Source: a virus
Length of the DNA stretch: 23,891 nucleotides
Virus record (IMG/VR): IMGVR_UViG_3300034198_008166
Span: 1-23,891 of that record
Direction: 5' to 3' (one strand)
The position numbers and the translations under genes are program-made. Shown here one piece after another: positions 1 to 6,172 of the stretch. The notes under the pieces were generated by a model. It searched no databases. It saw only the letters and a program-made list of their open reading frames with translations, and was not told the origin of the DNA. How positions within the stretch are numbered: the first letter of the stretch is position 1; every line of letters starts with the position of its first letter.

Positions 1-583
1 AAGAACCTGATGTACCAGAACTTCCAGATGAACCTGAACTTCCAGATGAACCTGAACTACCCGATGACCCGGACGAACCTGATGTTCCAGATGAACCTGA
101 CGTACCACTAGACCCCGATGTTCCAGAAGAACCACTTGTTCCAGAACTCCCAGATGAACCAGAAGAACCACTACTACCCGATGTTCCAGATGAACCAGAA
201 GAACCTGATGACCCTGACGTACCACTAGACCCCGATGTTCCGGATGAACCACTTGTTCCGGATGAACCACTTGTACCAGAAGAACCTGATTCTCCACTAC
301 TACCAGAGGAACCTGATGAACCCGAACTACCAGAGGAACCCGAACTACCGCTTGAACCGGAAAAACCACTACTACCAGAGGAGCCAGATGAACCAGAAGA
401 ACCTGATTCTCCACTACTACCAGAGGAGCCAGATGAACCGGAAGAACCTGATTCTCCACTACTACCAGAGGAACCAGAACTACCGCTAGAACCAGAACTA
501 CCCGATTCTCCACTAGAGCCTGATGAACCAGAACTACCCGATGTTCCAGAAGAACCGCTTGACCCGTCGATACCTGATGTACC
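1..583 (-). repeat. Long Gly-Ser-Ser/Thr coding repeat, second run
   Basis: Nine-base (three-codon) periodicity in which every third codon of the fibre frame is Gly. Higher-order copies exist: near-identical 45-bp units begin at 366, 411 and 456. Such tandem repeats expand and contract easily by slippage, so the length here may vary between isolates or be mis-assembled. Confidence 0.85.
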
Positions 584-1408
584 CGAAGTCATTGCGGAAA
601 AATCTACACCATTTACAATAAGACTACCAGTTATATTAACTGAACCAGTAAAAATATGATAATCATCAAAACTATTACCGAATACATGTGAACCAGAAGC
701 GAATGATTCAGTAACATACATTACTGATGATGAAACAATAAATTGTTGAGCAATTAAGTTACCTTGTACAATTATATCGCCACTAACAACTTGACTACCA
801 GTAACCGATAATGTATTGTTATTAAAATTTAAATTTGATGAAGCGGTGGCAGCATTTGTTGTGCCATCAGATAAAATAATTCTATTTTGTCCCGAATTAT
901 TTATTGTTGAAAATCCAGTTCCACTTGTTCCAGATGAACCTGACGTGCCAGAAGAACCCGCACTACCTGAACTACCGCTAGCGCCTGATGTACCGGAAGA
1001 ACCCGAACTTCCTGATTGACCCCTACTTCCACTTGTACCTGACGTACCAGAAGAACCTGCGCTACCCGAACTACCACTAGCACCCGATGTACCGGAAGTT
1101 CCCGATGAACCATCAATACCTGATGTTCCAGAAGTCATTGCAGAGAAGTCTACACCATTTACAATAAGACTACCCGTTATATTTAATGAACCGGTTACTT
1201 GTAAATCATTGGTTGTAGCATAAAAAGAACCGGTTTGTATCCAAATACCGGCACTATTAATGATACTTGATAAATTAACACCAGAGACGTATAAATTATT
1301 TGCATAGACCGCATTTAGTGGGTTTTGTAAAGTTGCAAGGTCTATTAATGAGCCAGTTGGTATATATAACGTATCAATCTGGGTCCAGTTAATCTTTTGT
1401 AGTGGCAT
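1..1408 (-). CDS. Collagen-like Gly-X-Y repeat fibre protein, 5' part only
   Basis: The reading frame opens at an ATG at 1408 and stays open to the left edge, so about 469 residues are visible and the C-terminus is missing. Residues 1-92 are non-repetitive and end in a 'TGSLNITGSLIVNGVDFS' module. A strict Gly-X-Y run of 24 triplets follows (1129-914), then a spacer of about 110 residues, a second copy of the TGS/VNGVDFS module, and a second Gly-X-Y run (583 to the edge, at least 64 triplets with no break seen). X and Y are almost always Ser or Thr, with occasional Glu, Ala, Ile-Asp, Arg-Gln or Phe, and essentially no Pro. Such modules are usual in trimeric phage tail fibres or other virion appendages, so a fibre role is inferred. 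The repeats are much richer in G+C than the rest of the window. A terminator separates the gene from the redox genes upstream, so it probably has its own promoter. Confidence 0.8.
   Translation of the reverse strand, partial: MPLQKINWTQIDTLYIPTGSLIDLATLQNPLNAVYANNLYVSGVNLSSIINSAGIWIQTGSFYATTNDLQVTGSLNITGSLIVNGVDFSAMTSGTSGIDGSSGTSGTSGASGSSGSAGSSGTSGTSGSRGQSGSSGSSGTSGASGSSGSAGSSGTSGSSGTSGTGFSTINNSGQNRIILSDGTTNAATASSNLNFNNNTLSVTGSQVVSGDIIVQGNLIAQQFIVSSSVMYVTESFASGSHVFGNSFDDYHIFTGSVNITGSLIVNGVDFSAMTSGTSGIDGSSGSSGTSGSSGSSGSSGESGSSGSSGSSGSSGSSGESGSSGSSGSSGSSGESGSSGSSGSSGSSGFSGSSGSSGSSGSSGSSGSSGSSGESGSSGTSGSSGTSGSSGTSGSSGTSGSSGSSGSSGTSGSSGSSGSSGSSGTSGSSGTSGSSGTSGSSGTSGSSGSSGSSGSSGSSGSSGSSGTSGS
571..649 (-). 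repeat. Fibre module copy 2 (TGS/VNGVDFSAMTSGTSGIDG)
   Basis: A 79-bp segment matching 1117-1195 at roughly nine positions in ten, offset by 546 bp. It encodes the junction between a TGS-type beta module and a Gly-X-Y run. Each Gly-X-Y run starts directly after a copy, so module plus run looks like the unit that was duplicated. Confidence 0.8.
914..1129 (-). repeat. Gly-X-Y coding repeat, first run
   Basis: Twenty-four Gly-X-Y triplets in the fibre frame. A block encoding SGASGSSGSAGSSGTSG occurs twice within it, pointing to internal duplication. Confidence 0.8.
1117..1195 (-). repeat. Fibre module copy 1 (TGS/VNGVDFSAMTSGTSGIDG)
   Basis: Partner of the copy at 571-649; see that entry. Most differences between the copies fall at synonymous or conservative positions, so both appear to be under protein-level constraint. 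Confidence 0.8.
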
Positions 1409-1427
1409 TTAAACTTTAACTCTTTTA

Positions 1428-1437
1428 CATAAATAGT
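1428..1437 (-). promoter_or_regulatory. Candidate promoter element upstream of the fibre gene
   Basis: On the minus strand this reads ACTATTTATG, 20 bases upstream of the fibre start. The same ACTATTTAT core lies directly upstream of the virion gene starting at 23391. It sits between the terminator at 1458-1486 and the fibre start, where a new promoter is needed. The assignment is a guess from position and recurrence in AT-rich DNA. Confidence 0.3.
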
Positions 1438-1457
1438 TTTATTAGAGTTATTTGCAT

Positions 1458-1486
1458 AAAAAAAAGGACTCATCGTCCTTTTTTTT
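1458..1486 (-). terminator. Bidirectional-looking hairpin terminator
   Basis: A perfect 12-bp stem (eight A then GGAC, pairing with GTCC then eight T) closes a 5-base loop (TCATC). On the minus strand it lies only two bases past the stop of the glutaredoxin gene and ends in a T run, as expected for an intrinsic terminator of the redox/AAA+/NusG transcript. Symmetry means it could act in either direction. Confidence 0.85.
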
Positions 1487-1488
1487 GT

Positions 1489-1761
1489 TTAAATGTATTT
1501 TTTTATGATTTCCACTATTTCATCTTCACTTTCATAATCTCTACCGGGCACATATACGGGTCCGTCATCGGTATTTTTTTTCTTTATAAAAATTGTTGGA
1601 ATTGAATCATGACCCGTTTGTTCTACCACTTGATTCCATATATTTTCGTTTTTAGTTATTTCAACGTCGATATATGGTATAGATAATTTTTTTAATCTTT
1701 GTTTTAAACTATTGCAATGAATACAACCGTTTAATGTAAAAACAATTATTGTATTATCCAT
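1489..1761 (-). CDS. Glutaredoxin-like protein
   Basis: A 90-residue protein the size of a classic glutaredoxin. The redox motif C13-I-H-C16 follows a first beta strand (TIIVFTLNG). S53-I-P55-T gives the cis-proline that packs against the active site, and a VPGRDYES segment precedes the final helix. It would exchange thiols and disulfides in the cytoplasm, for example to recycle ribonucleotide reductase; no reductase gene is visible in this window, so the substrate is unknown. The start overlaps the end of the thioredoxin gene by 8 bases, so the two are very probably co-translated, and a terminator follows the stop. The CIHC pair differs from the common CPYC. Confidence 0.85.
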   Translation of the reverse strand: MDNTIIVFTLNGCIHCNSLKQRLKKLSIPYIDVEITKNENIWNQVVEQTGHDSIPTIFIKKKNTDDGPVYVPGRDYESEDEIVEIIKKYI

Positions 1762-2065
1762 TAATAGTATCTAAAATTCTTTTATAAACGTGTTGGTCAT
1801 TAACACCATGTGTTCTTTCAACAATATCGCTACCTTTATAAAAAATAACGGTGGGGATACTTCTAATACCCAATTCCATAACTTCATTTCTACATTTATC
1901 AATATCTATAGCAACAAAATTCACATTTGGATAGTCTTTTTCTATAGCCTCTAATTTTGGTGTTAATATTTTACAAGGTTGACACCAATTTGCTTTATAA
2001 TCTACAACTAATGTTTTACCTTGTGATTGTAGTTCTTTTAAGTTTTCTAATGTAATTTCAGTCAT
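1754..2065 (-). CDS. Thioredoxin
   Basis: 103 residues, the normal thioredoxin length. The fold is readable in order: strand VVDYKANW, active site W27-C28-Q-P-C31, strand VNFVAIDID, and the cis-proline in S69-I-P71-T. The active site is WCQPC rather than WCGPC. An extra Cys58 follows the third strand. It would reduce protein disulfides in the cytoplasm; known phage thioredoxins serve as reductase partners or polymerase processivity factors, but nothing here fixes the target. The gene starts immediately after the AAA+ ATPase stop (2066-2068) and overlaps the glutaredoxin gene by 8 bases. Confidence 0.9.
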   Translation of the reverse strand: MTEITLENLKELQSQGKTLVVDYKANWCQPCKILTPKLEAIEKDYPNVNFVAIDIDKCRNEVMELGIRSIPTVIFYKGSDIVERTHGVNDQHVYKRILDTING

Positions 2066-3148
2066 TTAAAATCCAATTTTATTTGTTTTATTCGTTGATT
2101 TGAACAATTCAACATCTATATTATATATATCCGCTAAACACATTTCTTCACTTGTTGTAATATTTTTTTCAAGATGTTTAAGTAGTTTATTAGTATCGTT
2201 AACCGATAATTTACTGAATTTATGCTCCACAATTAATCTACCCTTACGTAATAGGGCTTTATCTATTTTTTCCCTTTTCATATTGAAAGTAGCAACAATT
2301 TGAATATTCAAACAATCACCAAGAATACCATCAGTTAGGTTTAATATATTTGAAACTCCCGCCGGGGAACCATTTATTTCCCTATCTGATATGACTCTTT
2401 CAGCATCTTCAATTATCAGAATAGAATTTTTGTGGTCCATCAAAAATGGTATAATTGACGGTTCAGATAACATTTCAGCCATAGATGGCGGTATGAAAAG
2501 AATATCCTTTTCTTTAACAATAGATGTTAAATATTTAATATATGACGTTTTACCTGTACCGGGGTCACCATGCAATAATATTATACCTTTGTCATTTTCT
2601 TTATTGATTCTATTATTGATTACTTCATGTATTTTTAAAAAAGATTCACCATAATTCAATAACAAATCCATAGGGGGAACATGAATATCATATTCTTGAG
2701 TATCGAGATGGCCCATTTCACTTTTAATCAAATGAATATTTGATTTTTTTCTTTTTCTCTCATAATTTCTTAATTCAAGAAAATCAATTTGGCCCTCAAT
2801 ATCACCCAACATTATGTTATATAAAAAATCAATCTGAACTAAATTATTTTTGGTTTTATCTTCATTACCAAAAACTCTAACAATCAATTGATTTTCTTTA
2901 TTTATATATAAAGATTGGGTTATTTTATCATATCTTCTACTTGTTGAATAAACTTTAGATACTTCAACAAAATTATTTGATAAAAAATAATTAATAACGG
3001 AAGCATCATAATTATTTGAATCTACATGCTTGGAGGGTAAATGGTCAAATAAAAAAACAAAATATTGTTCAGCGGGAAAATCGGAGCCATAAACACTATC
3101 ATATAAATTATATGAATGCGGAAGTTGCTTTTCTTGTGTTTTATTCAT
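2066..3148 (-). CDS. AAA+ ATPase, BCS1-like
   Basis: 360 residues. An N-terminal region of about 185 residues with no recognised motif precedes one AAA+ module. The Walker A is G194-DPGTGK-T201. The Walker B is ILIIEDAE (243-250), with E-D in place of the usual D-E order. Sensor 1 is TFN (N289), and ALLRKGR (299-304) supplies likely arginine finger residues. The LNLTDGI stretch at 270-275 and the LLRKGR segment resemble BCS1-type AAA proteins. It would use ATP to remodel a protein or complex; the target is unknown. The stop abuts the thioredoxin ATG, so these genes form one unit. It could be a chaperone for virion assembly or replication, but I see no evidence that decides. Confidence 0.8.
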   Translation of the reverse strand: MNKTQEKQLPHSYNLYDSVYGSDFPAEQYFVFLFDHLPSKHVDSNNYDASVINYFLSNNFVEVSKVYSTSRRYDKITQSLYINKENQLIVRVFGNEDKTKNNLVQIDFLYNIMLGDIEGQIDFLELRNYERKRKKSNIHLIKSEMGHLDTQEYDIHVPPMDLLLNYGESFLKIHEVINNRINKENDKGIILLHGDPGTGKTSYIKYLTSIVKEKDILFIPPSMAEMLSEPSIIPFLMDHKNSILIIEDAERVISDREINGSPAGVSNILNLTDGILGDCLNIQIVATFNMKREKIDKALLRKGRLIVEHKFSKLSVNDTNKLLKHLEKNITTSEEMCLADIYNIDVELFKSTNKTNKIGF

Positions 3149-3184
3149 AGAGTAAAAATAAAATAAAAAAATGAAAATATAAAA

Positions 3185-3517
3185 TCAATTAAGACATATT
3201 TTTCCATAGTCACCAATATCTACAAATATATTTGTTACATCAAAATCAAGATTGGTTTTTTCTAAAGATTCATTTTTTAATTCACCTTTGGATGCTGCAA
3301 TAGCCAAAACCGTTTTTCTTAATAATTCAAATTGATTGATATTTAACATGACTTCTCCGTTATCTTCAAAATTTTTTTGTGATATTTTAGCAAGGTGTTC
3401 AAAAAATAAATCACTATCTATATGTGATAAAAAATATTTTTTGGCTTCATTGTTATTATCCAAGTATCTTTTAACTGATTGTATGTATATTAATACTTCC
3501 GGAGTAAACCCACTCAT
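3185..3517 (-). CDS. Hypothetical protein, 110 aa
   Basis: Not recognised. The sequence looks like a compact, mostly helical soluble protein (long helix-forming stretches at residues 5-45 and 60-85, acidic C-terminal part DFDVTNIFVDIGDYG) with no signal peptide, membrane segment or metal motif. Its ATG overlaps the stop of the NusG-like gene by 4 bases, so it is almost certainly co-translated with that gene, and it may share its transcription role, though nothing in the protein shows this. Confidence 0.65.
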   Translation of the reverse strand: MSGFTPEVLIYIQSVKRYLDNNNEAKKYFLSHIDSDLFFEHLAKISQKNFEDNGEVMLNINQFELLRKTVLAIAASKGELKNESLEKTNLDFDVTNIFVDIGDYGKICLN

Positions 3518-4038
3518 ATTTTTTGTATTTGGTCTAAGCCTAATGACACAACCGTATTTCTTCCAAATATTTTTACTTCAATATCAACTTTATCACTTTT
3601 TAATTCAAGAATACATCCTTCAAATGTTGAAAATGGTCCATCAGAAATAATAACCTTTTCACCATAAAGATATTTTAATTTTTTAGTTTCAATATGGTCT
3701 TCCAATTTTTCATCTTTTAATATTCTTTCCACGTCTTTTTTATTCATGAGCATTGGTAATTTTTCACCAACCATACCCATAATGTTTGGAATTAATGATA
3801 TGTTTTTTAACTCATCTTCATTTAACTTATTTTCTGATTCAAAATAAAGATAGCCGCCATATATCACTTTTTCTCTCAAAACTTTTTTCTTTTTAGTTGT
3901 TACAAACTCTTTTTCGGTTGGGCACACGAATCTTTTAATATTTTTAATTCTACCTAAGTTAATTTGTTGATTAAATTGCTCGTTTAATTGTCTCTCTTTA
4001 CCCGGTAAAACTTTAATGACGTACCAATTTGTATCCAT
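3514..4038 (-). CDS. nusG: NusG-like transcription elongation/antitermination factor
   Basis: 174 residues, close to bacterial NusG length. An NGN domain (about 1-110) begins with the characteristic W5-Y-V-I-K followed by PGKERQLNEQF, and contains the GGYLYFE strand. A KOW domain (about 125-174) shows GEKVIISDGPFSTFEG and ends VSLGLDQIQKI. NusG proteins bind the RNA polymerase clamp and change pausing and termination; specialised paralogues such as RfaH act on chosen operons. A phage copy could tune host polymerase for phage transcripts. It is the first gene of the minus-strand cluster down to 1489 and faces the divergent plus-strand genes across a 110-base gap that should hold promoters for both. 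It could be a specialised NusG paralogue rather than a true replacement. Confidence 0.85.
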   Translation of the reverse strand: MDTNWYVIKVLPGKERQLNEQFNQQINLGRIKNIKRFVCPTEKEFVTTKKKKVLREKVIYGGYLYFESENKLNEDELKNISLIPNIMGMVGEKLPMLMNKKDVERILKDEKLEDHIETKKLKYLYGEKVIISDGPFSTFEGCILELKSDKVDIEVKIFGRNTVVSLGLDQIQKI

Positions 4039-4148
4039 ATTCTTTTTTTTATAAATATTAATTTATATGAGGATAATGTCCCCAATTTCACTTAAAAAAT
4101 ATAATCAATTATTTACATAAAGAAAAATTAAATGTATATATTTCATAT
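4039..4148. promoter_or_regulatory. Divergent intergenic region, likely promoters on both sides
   Basis: A 110-base AT-rich gap separates the minus-strand NusG gene from the plus-strand pair. It should carry promoters in both directions. A TATAAATATTA stretch at 4050-4060 reads TAATATTTATA toward NusG, like the motif seen ahead of other minus-strand genes. Toward the plus genes, TTTA at 4112 and TATATTTC at 4137 faintly resemble the Bacteroidetes TTTG/TAnnTTTG promoter, but the start codon would then lie almost at the transcript start. Confidence 0.35.
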
Positions 4149-4334
4149 ATGGGATGTTCAAATTGTAAAAAGAAAAATAATTTTGTTCAAAAAATCCAAG
4201 ATGACATTGAGAATGGCGCATCGTCAACCCCCAAAAAAGTAATTTGGTTTGTTGCTATTTGGTTTATTTTGGGGATTTACGGTTTATACACATTAATCCA
4301 CGATTTATATAATTTAATTACTCATTTACTATGA
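4149..4334 (+). CDS. Small CxxC membrane protein, 61 aa
   Basis: Not a named family. The N-terminus carries a Cys3-S-N-Cys6 pair followed by a lysine cluster, then a polar stretch, and one hydrophobic segment at about 31-51 that should span the membrane. The lysines before this segment suggest that the N-terminal cysteines stay in the cytoplasm. It is the first of two plus-strand genes, the only ones in the window, and its TGA overlaps the start of the next gene by 4 bases. The cysteine pair could bind a metal or form a disulfide; neither is shown. Confidence 0.65.
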   Translation: MGCSNCKKKNNFVQKIQDDIENGASSTPKKVIWFVAIWFILGIYGLYTLIHDLYNLITHLL

Positions 4335-4969
4335 AAAATGGAAAATATTTCATAGTTCTTTTTTGTAATAAAAAAAAGGTTAAAATTCTAAATCGTTGTA
4401 TGAAAAGAACAACGATTTATGAATATTGGAGAGAATTTAGGACAGAAAGAAAACCTCCGTATGTACAAATTCAAGGGGGGAAAAGAAACAAAGAATTACT
4501 TTATGAATTAGCTCTTATTTTCCCCAATAATCGATGGGCGACAAAAACATATGTTAAAGATAGTCTTGGTAGAAATACTGAAGCAAAAATTGAGAATGAT
4601 AAATTTAGGATAAAAGAAATTATACCATATTGGAAAGAAGAATTGATATATGATTATAATATCAAAAAAAGAATAAGATATCATCAAATGATGGAATATA
4701 TATTAACCATCAATGAAATCGCGCAAATTTTTACATTGAACAACAAATTGTTTGTTCAAATAGAAAATGATATTAGATTATACGGAAATAAAAACATTAC
4801 TGATACTGAAAGATTATTTGAAATAGTAAAAGAAGAACTATTAAAGAAAAAGAGAGGTAATTTTATATTTGTTAAAGACATTACCAGACACCAAAGAAGT
4901 TTATTGTATAAAATGCTTGAGGATAAAGGATTTAAAAGAACAGAATTATTTAGACATTATTCATATTAA
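4331..4969 (+). CDS. Hypothetical basic protein, 212 aa
   Basis: Function not recognised. The protein is lysine/arginine rich with many aromatic residues and no membrane segment. Notable stretches are the basic KRTTIYEYWREFRTERKPP near residue 25, FPNNRWATKTYVKD near 65, and a C-terminal end RHQRSLLYKMLEDKGFKRTE typical of a compact alpha/beta domain. The high basic content would suit nucleic-acid binding, which is an inference only. It overlaps the upstream small membrane gene by 4 bases and runs 20 bases into the convergent gene that ends at 4950, with no hairpin terminator seen between the two convergent units. Confidence 0.6.
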   Translation: MKNGKYFIVLFCNKKKVKILNRCMKRTTIYEYWREFRTERKPPYVQIQGGKRNKELLYELALIFPNNRWATKTYVKDSLGRNTEAKIENDKFRIKEIIPYWKEELIYDYNIKKRIRYHQMMEYILTINEIAQIFTLNNKLFVQIENDIRLYGNKNITDTERLFEIVKEELLKKKRGNFIFVKDITRHQRSLLYKMLEDKGFKRTELFRHYSY

Positions 4970-5183
4970 AAATAATATCTATTGTTCCGAGTTTAATTGT
5001 AAATGTTTCTTCCGGTAAATCTGTTTTTTTGTTATATTTTTTTTCAAAATAATTAAAAACATTTTTAAACTCATCTTTTTTTAATTCAACTATAATTGTA
5101 ACTGATTCTGTTTCAGTATTTATTTTTTCTAATAAATCTGATATGATAGCAAATTGATTTAATAAATCACCCTTTTTTTCCAT
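4950..5183 (-). CDS. Hypothetical protein, 77 aa
   Basis: Unrecognised small protein, the last gene of the minus-strand cluster that starts at 6628. The predicted order is a helix (residues 5-20) followed by strands (SVTIIVEL, FTIKLGTIDIIF), so it may be a small alpha/beta fold. Its 3' end overlaps the 3' end of the convergent plus-strand gene by 20 bases, and its start overlaps the preceding gene by 17 bases. Confidence 0.5.
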   Translation of the reverse strand: MEKKGDLLNQFAIISDLLEKINTETESVTIIVELKKDEFKNVFNYFEKKYNKKTDLPEETFTIKLGTIDIIFNMNNV

Positions 5184-5283
5184 ATCCTAATATGCTAAAT
5201 ATTTTATTAAATATAGATTTTTTCTTTTTAGGTTCTGGTTTAAACATTTCTTTTTTGTCCAATTTTTTTATTTCATCAATCAT
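5167..5283 (-). CDS. Small lysine-rich hypothetical protein, about 38 aa
   Basis: The open frame reaches an ATG at 5370, which would give 67 residues, but I prefer the ATG at 5283. Between 5370 and 5284 this frame has mostly G or C at third codon positions, unlike the genome, whereas the frame of the upstream gene has A or T there; below 5283 the third positions in this frame become A/T rich. From 5283 the start overlaps the upstream TGA by 8 bases, the same spacing as the thioredoxin/glutaredoxin junction. The product is very basic (KPEPKKKKSIFNK) with a short hydrophobic end. No function is recognised. Confidence 0.45.
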   Translation of the reverse strand: MIDEIKKLDKKEMFKPEPKKKKSIFNKIFSILGYGKKG

Positions 5284-5764
5284 CTTCTGCTTGTGCCTCT
5301 CTATCTCCTTTTTGTCCTTTTCCAATTCCTTGTTCAACCATTCCATCCCTTGATGTAAACTCTTGTCCATAATCCGATAATAGATTAATATCTTTTAATT
5401 TTTCTAATGATTCTTTTTTAAATAATTCTTGTAATTCTTTTATTCTTTTTTGATAATCTTCTTGTAGCAATCTTTGTTTCTCTTTAAATAATCTTTCTTT
5501 CTCTTCTTCTTCTTTGTTTTTTGTAATAACTTCTAGCGCACATGCAAATGCAACATCATAACCATCTTGAGTAGCATTGGCAATAAAAGATAATAATGTA
5601 AATTTTTCATTTTTATCTTGTACTTTTATTTTTACCGAACTATATGGCGCGACTATTTTTTCATATAACCAGTTTAATGGTAATTTTAAATCTAAACTAA
5701 CATTACTATCAATTTCTCTTAAAGAGAAAAAATAAGGTCTTAATGATTTAATATTTTCAAACAC
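5276..5764 (-). CDS. Hypothetical protein with coiled coil, 162 aa
   Basis: The start appears to be GTG at 5764, abutting the stop of the next upstream gene (5765-5767). Residues 1-85 look globular and end in NATQDGYDVAFACALEVI; residues 86-128 are a strongly charged helix rich in K, E, Q and R that should form a coiled coil; the last 30 residues are Gly, Asp and Gln rich and probably disordered. No family is recognised. Its final 95 bases are also open in the +1 frame used by the next gene; third-position composition says this frame is the coding one there. Confidence 0.55.
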   Translation of the reverse strand: MFENIKSLRPYFFSLREIDSNVSLDLKLPLNWLYEKIVAPYSSVKIKVQDKNEKFTLLSFIANATQDGYDVAFACALEVITKNKEEEEKERLFKEKQRLLQEDYQKRIKELQELFKKESLEKLKDINLLSDYGQEFTSRDGMVEQGIGKGQKGDREAQAEDD

Positions 5765-5962
5765 TTAATGTAATATTAGATATGTGATTATATATGATAT
5801 GGTAAGTAATAAAAATACTTGCCCAGTTTTAGATAATGTAATTGGTTCATCAGTATAATTAAAAGCCATTTTATACCCTATTTCAACTACGTATCTTAAA
5901 ACAAACAATAAACTGGATATAAATAAAAATAACTTAATCCACGATAATATTTCCATCATCAT
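5765..5962 (-). CDS. Small two-helix membrane protein, 65 aa
   Basis: Two hydrophobic segments, at about residues 5-27 and 47-64, are joined by a polar loop (NYTDEPITLSKTG), giving a hairpin membrane topology. Three consecutive ATG codons (5962, 5959, 5956) could each be the start. The gene overlaps the end of the H1-like gene by 23 to 29 bases. A holin would have this size and topology, but the location among nucleoid and unknown genes gives no support, so I leave it unassigned. Confidence 0.55.
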   Translation of the reverse strand: MMMEILSWIKLFLFISSLLFVLRYVVEIGYKMAFNYTDEPITLSKTGQVFLLLTISYIITYLILH

Positions 5963-6137
5963 TATATTTTTTAATTTCTTCCAGTATTTCTTTTCTATAT
6001 TTAGAAATTAATGTTTTGATTTCTTGTGCATGTTTTCTTGCGCGTATTGATGCGCTTCGGTTTCCCTTTTCATAAACCTTTTTTGTATCTATGGACATCA
6101 TCTCAACAAGAGATTTTATCCTTTCCAAAGTTTCCAT
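5934..6137 (-). CDS. Histone H1-like (Hc1-type) nucleoid protein
   Basis: 67 residues matching the Hc1-like pattern common in Bacteroidetes and Chlamydiae: a helix (ERIKSLVEMMSIDTKKVYE), the short link KGNRSASIRARKHAQE with Gly-Asn then Arg-Ala-Arg-Lys, and a second helix (IKTLISKYRKEILEEIKK). These small proteins bind DNA and compact the nucleoid. This copy lacks the long lysine/alanine tail of chlamydial Hc1 and ends in an acidic NDDGNIIVD. It could act on phage DNA, on the host nucleoid, or on transcription. It is preceded by a 35-base gap and followed by an overlapping membrane gene. The family call rests on pattern memory and is fairly firm; the function is inferred. Confidence 0.7.
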   Translation of the reverse strand: METLERIKSLVEMMSIDTKKVYEKGNRSASIRARKHAQEIKTLISKYRKEILEEIKKYNDDGNIIVD

Positions 6138-6172
6138 AATTTCGATTTTAGTATCAATATATGGAATTTTTT

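Noticed and set aside
235-1116. Open frames on both strands inside the collagen-like repeat (84, 67 and 71 codons)
   Set aside because: They arise because 9-base Gly-Ser repeats lack stops in several frames; their products are repetitive and out of frame with the fibre gene.
4050-4057. TATAAATA (T4 late promoter consensus), also near 11383 and 19810
   Set aside because: All lie on the plus strand while the nearby downstream genes are on the minus strand; only 4050 could serve plus genes and it is about 90 bases away. It is common by chance in AT-rich DNA.
5765-5962. Holin
   Set aside because: Two hydrophobic helices and small size fit, but there is no adjacent lysis enzyme and the sequence shows no holin family feature.
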